Below are positions 7,898 to 17,025 of a stretch of DNA of 64,000 nucleotides, piece by piece; position 1 is the stretch's first letter, and the number at the start of each line of letters is the position of its first letter. The position numbers and the translations under genes were made by a program. This stretch comes from Flagellimonas myxillae (GTDB taxonomy: Bacteria; Bacteroidota; Bacteroidia; Flavobacteriales; Flavobacteriaceae): the NCBI RefSeq assembly GCF_023502235.1, contig NZ_JAMFLY010000003.1:124001-188000 (forward strand). Reading direction: 5' to 3'. Below the pieces are notes generated by a model. That model was not told where the DNA came from and did not search any database. It saw only the letters and a list, made by a program, of their open reading frames with translations.

Positions 7898-9526
7898 CTA
7901 AAAAGACACTAGAAACTCCACCACTTCGCTCGCCTTAAACCCAATCCGATGCGCCACAATTTCAAGTTGGGTTTCATTTTCCACGGTAAAGGGAGTACTG
8001 TACACTTGCCATTCAGATGGGATACTATCTTGTAGGGTTCGGTAGCCAATACTGGCTCCTTGGGTGGGGCATTCCATGCTAATTTCGCTGTCCACTTGGA
8101 GCACCACAGGTTTTTGAGTCACAGGTTGTTCGTCTGCGCCTTGCCAGAGCTGGGCAATCAGTTCCCGTTCGGGCAGGTTGGGCTGATCGCCAATTTCGGT
8201 GAGCCAACGGTCCATTTCTGTACTTAGCTCCTGGAGTTTTTCGGCATATTGGGGTTGGCCAGCCAGATTGTTTATTTCGTGGGGGTCGTTTACGCAATCG
8301 TAGAGTTCTTCTTTGGGTTTACTTTGCTTAAACCAAATAGACTGCACTTCGTTAAGCGTTCCCTTGTCGCGCATACGCAAGAGTTCCTGCATGGTAGGAA
8401 TGCGCTCCCGATAGGTATTGGCTAAATAGTTGCCCTGTTCGGGTCTATAGTTTCGAACATATTTATAGCGGTTGTCCCGCACCGCCCGGATGGCATCGGT
8501 TACTCCATCAAATCGGTCTGCCGCCCCGTGGATGTATTGCCTTTGCTGCTCATCTTCCAAAAAGGTTTGGCCTTGTAAATAATCGGGTGGGGTTTGCCCG
8601 GCCAAAGTGAGTACCGTAGGTACAAAATCAATAAAACTGATAAGTTGGTCGTCAATGGTTCCGGCCTTCTTTTTGTCCGGGAAGCGTACGATCATGGGAA
8701 CATTTAGCCCGGAATCGTATACCAATCTCTTTTGTCGTGGCAAGGGCCCGCCATGATCGGCATAGAAAAAGATAATGGTGTTGTCCATTAGCCCGTCTTC
8801 CTCCAACTGACCTAAAATTTCCCCAACCTGACGATCCATAAGCGCAATGTTATTGTACATTTTCCAAAGGTCGCGGCGCACCACTTCCGTATCTGGCAAA
8901 TAAGGTGGAATGGGAAATGGAGTATCCTTGGAGATGACTTCTTCCCTTTCGTAAGGTTCAAAAAGCCCGGATTCATGGGTAACCCCAAAATTAAAAATGG
9001 AATAAAACGGTTGCCCGGGCTTTCGGTTTCTCCAATGGCCGTCTTTTCCATTTTGATCCCAAGCCGTTACGGGTGCTTTAAACTGATAATCGTTTTTGGC
9101 ATTGTTGGTACAGAAGTAGCCCACCTTTCGCAATTGTTCGCTGAGCATTTTTACCTCGGGTGGGGGAATGGCCTCATAGGCTGGTAATCCAGTTACCTCA
9201 GTATAGGAATGCGTGCGCATATGGCTGGCCCCAATGCTGGTGGGGTACATGCCCGTAGCTATGGCCGCCCGGCTCGGCGCGCAAACCCCGGATGGCGAAT
9301 AGAGATGGGTATAGCGAACCCCTTCGGAAGCCAATTTCCTAAGGTGGGGCGTAACCACCGTGGAATCCCCAAAGGGTGGAATATAAGGACCCATATCTTC
9401 AACCACCAACCACAAAATGTTGGGTGGTGGAGTATCGGCAATAGACTTTTCTTTGGGTTTTGGGTTGCAGGCCCCAATCAGGACCAAAAGGAAGAGGGCG
9501 AAGAAGCATTTCAATCGGAACATCAT
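7898..9526 (-). CDS. Exported Cys-type sulfatase (family S1), lipoprotein
   Basis: Hydrolyses sulfate esters, probably from sulfated polysaccharides, at the cell envelope. It has a lipoprotein signal with lipobox LIGAC (Cys20), then PNILWLVVEDMGPY with the metal-binding Asp, and the sulfatase signature SGVCAPSRAAIATG with Cys82 as the residue converted to formylglycine (CxPSR type). FFYADHGGPLPRQKRL provides the second metal site. The family S1 enzymes of this pattern include heparan N-sulfatase-like proteins; substrate cannot be read from sequence. The Cys-type signature requires a formylglycine-generating enzyme or anaerobic maturase, neither of which is convincingly present in the window. 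Confidence 0.93.
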   Translation of the reverse strand: MMFRLKCFFALFLLVLIGACNPKPKEKSIADTPPPNILWLVVEDMGPYIPPFGDSTVVTPHLRKLASEGVRYTHLYSPSGVCAPSRAAIATGMYPTSIGASHMRTHSYTEVTGLPAYEAIPPPEVKMLSEQLRKVGYFCTNNAKNDYQFKAPVTAWDQNGKDGHWRNRKPGQPFYSIFNFGVTHESGLFEPYEREEVISKDTPFPIPPYLPDTEVVRRDLWKMYNNIALMDRQVGEILGQLEEDGLMDNTIIFFYADHGGPLPRQKRLVYDSGLNVPMIVRFPDKKKAGTIDDQLISFIDFVPTVLTLAGQTPPDYLQGQTFLEDEQQRQYIHGAADRFDGVTDAIRAVRDNRYKYVRNYRPEQGNYLANTYRERIPTMQELLRMRDKGTLNEVQSIWFKQSKPKEELYDCVNDPHEINNLAGQPQYAEKLQELSTEMDRWLTEIGDQPNLPERELIAQLWQGADEQPVTQKPVVLQVDSEISMECPTQGASIGYRTLQDSIPSEWQVYSTPFTVENETQLEIVAHRIGFKASEVVEFLVSF

Positions 9527-9548
9527 GTGATAAAGGAGGTTGGATGTT

Positions 9549-9556
9549 CAAATATA
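9549..9556 (-). promoter_or_regulatory. Candidate -7 element for the sulfatase gene
   Basis: CAAATATA reads TATATTTG on the minus strand, 22 bases upstream of the sulfatase start at 9526, and matches TAnnTTTG. No clear -33 TTG at the usual distance. Confidence 0.45.
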
Positions 9557-9587
9557 GCAATTAGTCGCCCCAAAGTTGTTGACGTAA

Positions 9588-9992
9588 TTAATCAAAGGGC
9601 AATATATCAGGCTCCAAATAGCGTGCCTTGGCTTCTTCTGAGTTAAAGATGTCCATGGAATAATGCGAATTGATCAATCCCTTAAAATTGGTTTTCAGTT
9701 GGGGAAATTCCGTCAAAAAACCTGGAAAATGACCAGCCTTGGAGTTACCCATAAAATGATGGATCATTTGTATGGAGGCCACAGTCAAAGTGGTGTTGTA
9801 TTTGTCGTCTGCTCCATGATGGGCAACGAAGGCCGTAAGTTGGGTGCAAATGTTTTCCAAGGCGATTTCCAGGCCATATTGCTTGAGATGTATCCAGGCC
9901 AACCTTAGGTGCGCTTCATGATCAAAATGCGTTACTGGTAAAAGGCATTCTCGAAAAGCCTGTTCAAATTCACGGTCTGTTAATGTATCCAT
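9588..9992 (-). CDS. Conserved hypothetical protein, His-rich helical (134 aa)
   Basis: A cytosolic, mostly helical protein with several conserved-looking His residues: HFDHEAHLRLAWIHL, FVAHHGADDKYNTTLT and MIHHFMG. This pattern is familiar from small uncharacterised bacterial proteins, but no function is known to me. The histidines could bind a metal (inference). It lies 51 bases downstream of the Crp-like regulator gene on the same strand and may be co-transcribed with it and the TonB receptor. Confidence 0.75.
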   Translation of the reverse strand: MDTLTDREFEQAFRECLLPVTHFDHEAHLRLAWIHLKQYGLEIALENICTQLTAFVAHHGADDKYNTTLTVASIQMIHHFMGNSKAGHFPGFLTEFPQLKTNFKGLINSHYSMDIFNSEEAKARYLEPDILPFD

Positions 9993-10043
9993 TGTTTCAA
10001 TTTTAACGAATACAAAGCAACGGACAACAGCCCTCTTTCCCGT

Positions 10044-10562
10044 TTACATTTGTTGAGAAAACTGTTTTCGAGCCCTACTTAATTGCGTGGGGGTGATACC
10101 CAGATAGTTAGCAATGTAGTAATGTGGAATCCTGTTGAGCAAGCCGGGATAATCCTCGAGAAAACGTTTGTATTTTTCCAAGGAAGTGAGATTGAGCAGT
10201 GACACCAATCTGGATTGCAATTGATGGTTCAACTTTTGGAATTCCCGGGTTATGATTTCGGTTATCTGGGGATCCTTGTTCACCCACGACATCACTTCTG
10301 CATAATTGGCAATGGAAATTCGGCAATCCATCATCGCCTGAATGGACATGTTCATTTTAGTATTGGGCAGAAAACTTCCCACCACCATATCGCCTTCTTG
10401 ATAGAAATGGGTGGTGACTTCATTCCCGTCTTGGTCATAAACAAAACCTCGTAAAACCCCTTCCTCGATTTTGCCAATTTTGGAACAGGGCTTTCCGAAC
10501 TCCAGAAAGTAATCTTCCTTATTTAGTTTTTCTATGCTATGGATGGATTCATTTAACATCAA
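10044..10562 (-). CDS. Crp/Fnr-family transcriptional regulator
   Basis: 172 residues: an N-terminal cNMP-binding-type beta barrel (FLEFGKPCSKIGKIEEGVLRGF, THFYQEGDMVVGSF) and a short C-terminal helix-turn-helix (IPHYYIANYLGITPTQLSRARK). The cyclic-nucleotide phosphate-binding residues are not evident, as is common in the short flavobacterial Crp-like proteins. It starts 27 bases after the end of the TonB receptor gene on the same strand, so it is probably co-transcribed and may regulate that receptor. Confidence 0.9.
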   Translation of the reverse strand: MMLNESIHSIEKLNKEDYFLEFGKPCSKIGKIEEGVLRGFVYDQDGNEVTTHFYQEGDMVVGSFLPNTKMNMSIQAMMDCRISIANYAEVMSWVNKDPQITEIITREFQKLNHQLQSRLVSLLNLTSLEKYKRFLEDYPGLLNRIPHYYIANYLGITPTQLSRARKQFSQQM

Positions 10563-10589
10563 TTGCCCATAGATTGCTTTCCATCAAAA

Positions 10590-12653
10590 TTAGAAAAGAT
10601 AGCCTAAGCGTACCCCTCCGTAGACGTTGCGGCCATTTCCCGGATAAAAATAACGGGGTGGCGCTCCTCCAAAACTGGAGGCATTGATCAATACGCTTTG
10701 CGCATAATTGGTATCGAACAGATTGTTGATACCTGCATTCAATCCCAAAGAAATGCTGCTGGACAGACTAGTCTGATAGGCGAATTTAGCATGCAGTACA
10801 TTAAAGGATTCACTGTTAAGTGAGTTGTTGTCCCTTAAAGGGATTTCATCCACAAATTGATGGGTAAGATTCAGTTGTAGGCCATTGGAATGCTGTAAGT
10901 CCAAGCCTGAACTAAGGCGGTGCTTGGGAACTCCGGTCAGTGGATTTCCGGAATAGTTGTTGTCCCCATCCATAAAATCCACAAAATTATGATCGCTAAA
11001 GGTATAGCTTAAGTAAGGAGATAGTTGAAGGCCTTCACAAAGAGGCAGCACATATTTGGCATCGAGTTCCAATCCTTGGTGACGGGTCTCCCCGGCATTC
11101 CTTCCAATAAATTGATCGTCGCCAACGCGCTGTGCCACCAACAGATTGTTGATGTTCATCCGGTAAAGCGCAAAGTTGAAATTAAGCCGAGGCTTTAAAA
11201 AAGTTAGTTTACCACCCAGCTCATAATTGGTGCCAGTTTCCTGGGCAATATTGGGATTGATCACCCCGTCTGGGGTCAAAGTTTCCTCCAAGCTCGGATT
11301 GGAAAATCCGCGACTCACATTGGCGTACAACCATCCTTTTTTCAACTGGTATTTTAGCCCCAAACTGGGAAGCAAAATCGCATCAAAATCCCTTTCGGCA
11401 GAAGTGTTGTCCACTCCCGTATTAAAGAGATCCCTAAAATCGTAATGGGTGCTGTTGAGATTAAGGCCTGCTTGGGCATAGAATGCATTGGACAAAGGGA
11501 GGGTAAAGGTACCAAATAGGTTTAATTGGTCCCGGAACTCCCGATTTCGACTTAGGCGGTCGCCCTGCAGGCTTCCATTTCCATTGTTGTCCCCAAACAA
11601 ATTTTGAAAGGTGCCCCAATGATATTCGTCTTTGTACAATTCCAGCCCAAAACTGTATTCCCCCGTGAACAAATTCCCACCTTGGAACTGGCTTCGCAAA
11701 CCAAATCCATTGGTAAATTCATCCAGAATATTGAAAGGTCGGGGCTCGTAATGGTCCAAATAGGTGTAGTAGATGCTGGTGGTGTTGCTAAAGTTCTCTG
11801 TAAACTCATGCGAATACGATAGTCCCATCAAAGAGTACTTATTGGCCTCGAAACCTTGGGCCGCCAACCAGTTTCCGGCGGCACGTGTTGGGTCTTCATC
11901 AAAATCACTTTGGTTGATGGAACTGGGAATCTGTGCTGTATAATCGATATAATTGACCAAAATGCCCAAACTGCTTTTGGCACCAAGATTAATTTCCGAA
12001 GCCAACAAAAATCCGTCCCGCTCAAAGTTGTTGTTCTGGCGATAACCATCAGTTTTAAAATGATTATAGCTAAAGCTTAACTCCAGATTTTCATCTGTAT
12101 GTTGAAAGCTGAGATTATCCTTGACCATGCCATAAGAACCTAGGGTAAAACTGTTGGTAAGGCGGGTTTCGTTTTCAAAAGTGGATTTGGTGTCCAGTAA
12201 AATGGCCCCACCCAAATTGGACCCAAAAGCAGTTCCCTTAGGCCCTTTGATGACCTCCATGGATCCCAAATTTTCAAAATCGAAGGCTTCGATAGTTGAG
12301 GACCCTGTACCATTGGTCACAGGGATGCCGTTAAAATACAAGCGAAGCTTATCGGTGCCAAAAAGTGTACGCGCACCTACCCCACGGATGGTAATTCGGT
12401 TCGTATTTAAGGCTCCAGATAGGATATAAACCCCAGATACTTGATTTATGGCAGAGGCAATATCAATGGGATTGAATTTTTCAAAAGTGGATGGCCCCAA
12501 GGTGGAGGAAGCGGTAATCCCAGTTGCTCTTTTTGGGACCACATCTTCCAAGAGAATGATCTCATCCAATTGGGTAATGGTATCTTGTTGGGCCTGTTGA
12601 GCAACAGCGGAAAATGCCATCAGGCATAAGAGGCACGAAGTAAATTTTTTCAT
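10590..12653 (-). CDS. TonB-dependent outer-membrane receptor (687 aa)
   Basis: Imports a large ligand, typically a siderophore or other chelate, across the outer membrane using TonB energy. The signal peptide (MKKFTSCLLCLMAFSAVAQQ) is followed by a possible TonB box (DEIILLEDVV), a plug domain (IDIASAINQVSGVYI, TIRGVGARTLFGTDKLRLYFNGIPVTNG, EVIKGPKGTAFGSNLGGAILL) and a 22-strand-type barrel ending in YGGVRLGYLF with the terminal aromatic residue. It lacks an N-terminal carboxypeptidase-like domain and no SusD gene is adjacent, so it is more like the iron-chelate group. Substrate unknown. Probably in one transcript with the Crp-like regulator. Confidence 0.93.
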   Translation of the reverse strand: MKKFTSCLLCLMAFSAVAQQAQQDTITQLDEIILLEDVVPKRATGITASSTLGPSTFEKFNPIDIASAINQVSGVYILSGALNTNRITIRGVGARTLFGTDKLRLYFNGIPVTNGTGSSTIEAFDFENLGSMEVIKGPKGTAFGSNLGGAILLDTKSTFENETRLTNSFTLGSYGMVKDNLSFQHTDENLELSFSYNHFKTDGYRQNNNFERDGFLLASEINLGAKSSLGILVNYIDYTAQIPSSINQSDFDEDPTRAAGNWLAAQGFEANKYSLMGLSYSHEFTENFSNTTSIYYTYLDHYEPRPFNILDEFTNGFGLRSQFQGGNLFTGEYSFGLELYKDEYHWGTFQNLFGDNNGNGSLQGDRLSRNREFRDQLNLFGTFTLPLSNAFYAQAGLNLNSTHYDFRDLFNTGVDNTSAERDFDAILLPSLGLKYQLKKGWLYANVSRGFSNPSLEETLTPDGVINPNIAQETGTNYELGGKLTFLKPRLNFNFALYRMNINNLLVAQRVGDDQFIGRNAGETRHQGLELDAKYVLPLCEGLQLSPYLSYTFSDHNFVDFMDGDNNYSGNPLTGVPKHRLSSGLDLQHSNGLQLNLTHQFVDEIPLRDNNSLNSESFNVLHAKFAYQTSLSSSISLGLNAGINNLFDTNYAQSVLINASSFGGAPPRYFYPGNGRNVYGGVRLGYLF

Positions 12654-12686
12654 GAATGGGTCGAGTTATGGTAGCGATTGATGATC

Positions 12687-13793
12687 TTATTTTTTTAGCG
12701 TGATGGTCTTTCCTTTTTTGGCACTTTTGCGGGCAGCGTCCAAGATTTCCATGACCACGAGGTTGTTCTCTATGGAATATAGATTGTGGGGAGGAAGCTT
12801 GACTTTGTTTCGAATGACCGCCTCCAACAAAGCAAAAGGATCGTTATAGGGTGCCGGACGTTCTTCCAAAACCATTGTCTTTTCATCATAACCATCATAG
12901 CCTTCTGCCATTCGTATGCGTAGCGTATTTCGGTTATCGGCATAAATGGCTCCAGTAAGCCCGTAAATTTCCATGTCCTTGCGGCCTATGGGCCAATTCC
13001 ATGAAGGTTCCAGAATAGCTTGGGCATCGTTATAGGTGAGGATGATAGTGGCATCATCATCCACTTTGGGATTGTTTTCCGGTTGCAATTGTTGGGTTAC
13101 CGCTGTCACCGTATTGGGGCGTTCCCCATTGCGGAGCCAGGTCATTAAATTGGCCCCGTAACAACCAAAGTCCATGATAGCACCCCCACCATTTTCTACC
13201 GGGTCGAACAGCCAATCCAAAAATTCTTGGTTGATGCCCAATTTGGCCGGCCCTCGATGCCCATCCCGCACAATGACTTTGCGAAGCGCTCCCACCTTAC
13301 CTTGATCCAAGAGTTCCTTGGCCTTATGGTTGGTAGGGTGCCAGGTGGTTTCATAATTGGTCAGCACTTGAACATTATGTTTTTGGGCCAAGGCCGCCAT
13401 TTTTTTGGCGTGGGCAAAGCTTACGGCCATGGGTTTTTCCACCATCACATGAATGCCTTTTGGCGCACAGACCTCCACGACTTCCAAATGGCTAAAAATG
13501 GTTCCAAAAGCGGCAACTGCCTCCGGTCGAGTTGCAGCAATCATTTCGTCTAGCGTATCAAAAACCAAGTCCATGGAATATCCATATTGGTCGGCATACC
13601 GTTGTGCAAGTTCCCTGTTAGGCTCCACCATGCCCACAAGCTCAACATCCCCTTGGTCTTCCCTGCCCAAAATCCAATGCACATGGGTATGGGTCAAGCC
13701 GGCAATTCCAAGACGTAGGGGTTTTTCCTGTGAAAATGCTGATGGCAGAAATAGCAAAGCACAGAGGAGGAGGGCAATTGTGGTTCGGAACAT
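12687..13793 (-). CDS. Exported Gfo/Idh/MocA-family oxidoreductase
   Basis: NAD(P)-dependent sugar-type dehydrogenase fold: a Rossmann start PLRLGIAGLTHTHVHWIL, the VMVEKPMAVS motif (Lys of the EKP catalytic motif), and a C-terminal alpha/beta domain with GGGAIMDFGCYGANLMTWL. A Sec-type signal peptide (MFRTTIALLLCALLFLPSAFSQ) precedes it, with no twin-arginine motif, which is unusual for a protein that must carry a dinucleotide outside the cytoplasm. It lies 33 bases upstream of the TonB receptor gene on the same strand. The substrate is unknown. Confidence 0.88.
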   Translation of the reverse strand: MFRTTIALLLCALLFLPSAFSQEKPLRLGIAGLTHTHVHWILGREDQGDVELVGMVEPNRELAQRYADQYGYSMDLVFDTLDEMIAATRPEAVAAFGTIFSHLEVVEVCAPKGIHVMVEKPMAVSFAHAKKMAALAQKHNVQVLTNYETTWHPTNHKAKELLDQGKVGALRKVIVRDGHRGPAKLGINQEFLDWLFDPVENGGGAIMDFGCYGANLMTWLRNGERPNTVTAVTQQLQPENNPKVDDDATIILTYNDAQAILEPSWNWPIGRKDMEIYGLTGAIYADNRNTLRIRMAEGYDGYDEKTMVLEERPAPYNDPFALLEAVIRNKVKLPPHNLYSIENNLVVMEILDAARKSAKKGKTITLKK

Positions 13794-13831
13794 GGGAGTT
13801 GAATGTTATATCGTATAAAAATAAGAAGGAA

Positions 13832-14383
13832 TTAGCCAAGTTCCCGTAACAAAGTTTGGGTATCCTGTATGGTGGCAAACTCATCCTTTAGGTTGGCAAG
13901 CTCGATATTATGTGTAAGTTCGGCACTATAGTTCTCCCCATTTACCCCTACTTTATTGAAGGCGGCGGTAGCATCAGAAATCAAGGTTACCGTAAAACCC
14001 AAATTGGCGGCCATTCGCGTTGAGGTGGAAACGCAGTGTTCGGTGGTAAGACCCACAATAACCAAATCCGAAATATTTTGTGCTTTTAGCTGGGATTCCA
14101 AGTCCGTTCCAATAAAGGCGCTGTTCACAGTTTTCTGGAAAATGGGTTCACCTGCCTTGGGTTGGACCGAAGGGTGAAAATGGTTTCCTGGTTTATCGGG
14201 GTGCAATGGGGATTCCGAATTGACGGAACAATGCTGCACATGGAATATGGGCAGTTTCCTTTCCCGAAAAGCAGCTAGTATTTTGCCGCTATTGGCTTCG
14301 GCTTCGGGGTTGTTCCGCTCTCCGCCATAATAATCAAATTCTTGGAGTCCCAATTGGATGTCTATCAATAGTAAGGCTGTCAT
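13832..14383 (-). CDS. Isochorismatase-family cysteine hydrolase
   Basis: 183 residues with the family's catalytic triad: Asp8 in ALLLIDIQLG, Lys in FQKTVNSAF, and Cys in GLTTEHCVSTSTRMA preceded by the usual cis-peptide region VIVGLTT. Members cleave amides or vinyl ethers, for example nicotinamide, N-carbamoyl compounds or isochorismate; the substrate here is not evident. It ends 38 bases before the exported oxidoreductase on the same strand. There is no signal peptide, so it acts in the cytoplasm. Confidence 0.92.
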   Translation of the reverse strand: MTALLLIDIQLGLQEFDYYGGERNNPEAEANSGKILAAFRERKLPIFHVQHCSVNSESPLHPDKPGNHFHPSVQPKAGEPIFQKTVNSAFIGTDLESQLKAQNISDLVIVGLTTEHCVSTSTRMAANLGFTVTLISDATAAFNKVGVNGENYSAELTHNIELANLKDEFATIQDTQTLLRELG

Positions 14384-14411
14384 GGAATGGATTGAGCCTT
14401 AAAAATACGGC

Positions 14412-14930
14412 TTAAAACCTAAATCCAACAGACAGGGCCCCTCGAAACATAAAGGTGTCCTGGAATACTTCAGGGTTTACATTCCTCCCTACACCGCCAT
14501 AGATTTCCAAAGTAAAATTATCACTGGGGGTCACCCATTTATTTCCCAATCCCAGTCCGAGGGCCACGGTACTGAATTTGTCATTTCTTAGGGAAATGTT
14601 GTTTTCCAAATCCACTTCATCCCAAGTGTAATAGAGACCAAACGCTTCCACAAAAACACCGCTACGGGGTTGATAGCCAAAATAGGCTCTAAGGTTGGGA
14701 CCAATGCCGAAGTCGCCGTTATAATCCGTGGCATCGTTGTTAAAGTATACAGTGCCACCAAAACTGGTGTCTTCGGTAAAGTAGTATTCGTAGGAGCCTT
14801 CCGCAGAGCCTGTTGCCAAGAACATTCCGGCATTGAACTTCAGTTCATGGTTGTTGTCATATCTGGGATAAGCTTGGGCGTTTATTAAAAATCCGCTGAG
14901 CAAAATGCCCAAAAACAAGAGCTTTTTCAT
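14412..14930 (-). CDS. Outer-membrane beta-barrel protein (172 aa)
   Basis: A signal peptide (MKKLLFLGILLSGFLINAQA) is followed by alternating polar and hydrophobic strands typical of a small OmpA/OmpW-like 8-strand barrel (LKFNAGMFLATGSAEGSYEYYF, GPNLRAYFGYQPRSGVFVEAFGLYYTW), ending in a strand with a terminal Phe (GALSVGFRF), as expected of a BAM substrate. No specific function can be assigned. It is followed on the same strand by the isochorismatase-like gene 28 bases on. Confidence 0.85.
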   Translation of the reverse strand: MKKLLFLGILLSGFLINAQAYPRYDNNHELKFNAGMFLATGSAEGSYEYYFTEDTSFGGTVYFNNDATDYNGDFGIGPNLRAYFGYQPRSGVFVEAFGLYYTWDEVDLENNISLRNDKFSTVALGLGLGNKWVTPSDNFTLEIYGGVGRNVNPEVFQDTFMFRGALSVGFRF

Positions 14931-15058
14931 AATCCAAAATTTGATTTCACAGTGAGATAATCAATTAGTGTTCCAAATTCCTTGGGCGCTTTCGGAGCTT
15001 TGCCAATTCTATTTTTCCGTGCGCTACACTTTGGTTATTTTTAGAAAAAATTTCGTCC

Positions 15059-15823
15059 ATGAAGATTGTTTCCTATAACGTTAATGGAATTCGTGCCGCA
15101 TTGAACAAAGGCTTTATTGATTGGCTTACATCGGTTGACCCGGATGTGGTCTGCATACAGGAGACCAAGGCCATGAAGGAGCAGGTGGATGTCTCCCTTT
15201 TTGAAGCTGCGGGATATGGCCACCATTATTGGTTTAGTGCCGAAAAAAAAGGATATAGTGGGGTTGCCTTGCTTTGCAAGGAAAAACCCGACCATGTTGA
15301 ATACGGTACAGGAATAGATTATATGGATTTTGAGGGAAGGAATATCCGTGCCGACTTTGGTGACCTTTCCATCATGAGCATGTATTTGCCCTCGGGAACC
15401 AACATGGCCCGCTTGGAGCACAAACTCATGTATATGGCCGATTTTCAAAAGTATGCCGACGGGCTTCGAAAGGAGCGTCCCAATCTCGTTGTATGCGGGG
15501 ATTATAACATTTGCCACGAGGCCATAGATATCCATGATCCTGTTAGAAATAAAAATGTATCCGGATTTTTACCGGTAGAACGGGAATGGATCGGTAATTT
15601 CATTAAGAGTGGATTTATTGACAGTTTTAGACACTTCAACAAAGACCCCCACAACTACACCTGGTGGAGTTATCGTGCCAATGCCAGGGCAAACAACAAG
15701 GGATGGCGCTTGGACTACGGTATGGTCAACGATTCTTTAAAGGACAGGTTAAAGCGGTCGGTGATTCTTTCAGAGGCAAAACATAGCGATCATTGCCCCA
15801 TACTTCTTGAAGTGGAAAAATAA
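15059..15823 (+). CDS. xth: Exodeoxyribonuclease III / AP endonuclease
   Basis: Acts at abasic sites and 3' blocked ends in base-excision repair. The 254-residue protein shows all family motifs: VNGIRAALNKGFIDWL, CIQETKAM (metal-binding Glu), VVCGDYNICHEAIDI (catalytic Asp and Asn), WRLDYGMV and the C-terminal AKHSDHCPI with the catalytic His. A degenerate promoter (TATTTTTA near 15036) precedes it. It is divergent from the barrel gene at 14930. Confidence 0.96.
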   Translation: MKIVSYNVNGIRAALNKGFIDWLTSVDPDVVCIQETKAMKEQVDVSLFEAAGYGHHYWFSAEKKGYSGVALLCKEKPDHVEYGTGIDYMDFEGRNIRADFGDLSIMSMYLPSGTNMARLEHKLMYMADFQKYADGLRKERPNLVVCGDYNICHEAIDIHDPVRNKNVSGFLPVEREWIGNFIKSGFIDSFRHFNKDPHNYTWWSYRANARANNKGWRLDYGMVNDSLKDRLKRSVILSEAKHSDHCPILLEVEK

Positions 15824-15856
15824 CAATTTACTTAAAAGGCGGAAATGAGGATTGAG

Positions 15857-15864
15857 TATTTTTG
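15857..15864 (+). promoter_or_regulatory. Candidate -7 element for the aldo/keto reductase gene
   Basis: TATTTTTG matches TAnnTTTG, 22 bases before the ATG at 15887 and 33 bases after the xth stop, suggesting the reductase gene has its own promoter. Confidence 0.5.
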
Positions 15865-15886
15865 CCAGTCTAACACCCAATTATAA

Positions 15887-16927
15887 ATGAAATACACCCG
15901 ACTACCACATACCGATATCAAAGTCAGTAAAATTTGTTTGGGAACCATGACCTGGGGTCGACAGAATACAGAGGAAGAGGGACATGAACAAATGGATTAC
16001 GCCTTTGACCAGGGCATTAATTTTTTTGATACCGCCGAACTTTATCCCATTCCACCTAAAAAGGAAATTTACGCGGTAACTGAAGAAATTATTGGGAGCT
16101 GGTTCAAGAAAACCGGGAATCGGGACAAGGTGGTGCTTGCCACCAAAATTGCGGGAAGGGCAGAATTTACAAAGTATATCAGGACCACAGGTTTTAGCAA
16201 GGATTCCATTATCAGTGCAGTAGAAGGGAGTTTGAAACGTTTACAGACCGATTATATTGATCTGTACCAGTTGCACTGGCCAGAGCGCAACACCAATTTT
16301 TTCGGACAACGTGGATTTAATGCACATTCCATAGATCCTTGGGAAGATAATATCCATCAGGTGTTGGAGACCCTTCGGGATTTGATTGTTGAAGGAAAGA
16401 TCAGACATGTGGGATTGTCCAACGAAACACCTTGGGGAACCATGCGGTACTTGGAGGAGAGCAAGGTCCACCAGGATTTGCCAAGAATGCTTACCATCCA
16501 AAACCCCTATAGCTTGTTGAACAGGCTTTACGAAGTTGGGCTTTCCGAAGTTTCCATGCGCGAGGACATTGGTCTTTTGGCCTACTCACCCTTGGCTTTT
16601 GGAGTGTTGAGCGGCAAATATTTGGATGCCATACCACCAAGAAAATCACGTTTGGCCTTGTTTCCGCATTACGATCGCTATAGCGGGGAAACAGCCACCT
16701 CGGCAACCCAAAAGTACAATGAACTGGCGGCAGCACATGGTCTAACCCTGGCACAAATGGCCCTTGCCTTTATCAATACGAGGCCCTTTGTGACGAGCAA
16801 CATTATTGGGGCAACTACCATGGAGCAATTGAAGGAGAATATTGGCAGCATTGATGTTGACTTGTCCGATGAGGTGATCCAGGGCATTGAGGGAATTCAT
16901 AGCGCAATTCCGAATCCAGCACCTTAG
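15887..16927 (+). CDS. Aldo/keto reductase, Tas-like
   Basis: NADPH-dependent reductase on a TIM barrel. The 346-residue protein resembles the Tas/YhdN group: ICLGTMTWGRQNTEEE, NFFDTAELYP (catalytic Asp and Tyr), VVLATKIAGR (catalytic Lys) and LYQLHWPER (His). The cofactor-binding end contains SNIIGATTMEQLKENI, the usual adenosine-phosphate loop. The long C-terminus with ALAFINTRPFVTSNI is typical. Physiological substrate unknown. It follows xth by 63 bases. Confidence 0.94.
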   Translation: MKYTRLPHTDIKVSKICLGTMTWGRQNTEEEGHEQMDYAFDQGINFFDTAELYPIPPKKEIYAVTEEIIGSWFKKTGNRDKVVLATKIAGRAEFTKYIRTTGFSKDSIISAVEGSLKRLQTDYIDLYQLHWPERNTNFFGQRGFNAHSIDPWEDNIHQVLETLRDLIVEGKIRHVGLSNETPWGTMRYLEESKVHQDLPRMLTIQNPYSLLNRLYEVGLSEVSMREDIGLLAYSPLAFGVLSGKYLDAIPPRKSRLALFPHYDRYSGETATSATQKYNELAAAHGLTLAQMALAFINTRPFVTSNIIGATTMEQLKENIGSIDVDLSDEVIQGIEGIHSAIPNPAP

Positions 16928-17025
16928 TTCTTTTTCCCATTTACTCATTCATTTGGCGCTTTCACTCAATTGTGGTGGAATGATTATTGAGGAGGTTCTA
17001 TTATTGAACCACAAAACCAATAGTC

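Noticed and set aside
9588..14930. Treating the TonB receptor, regulator, oxidoreductase, sulfatase and barrel as a polysaccharide-utilisation locus
   Set aside because: There is no SusD gene, no glycoside hydrolase and no sugar-specific regulator in the block.
15041..15535. A 164-codon open frame on the minus strand opposite xth
   Set aside because: It lies wholly inside xth on the other strand, has no promoter or family motif, and its composition follows the codon bias of xth.
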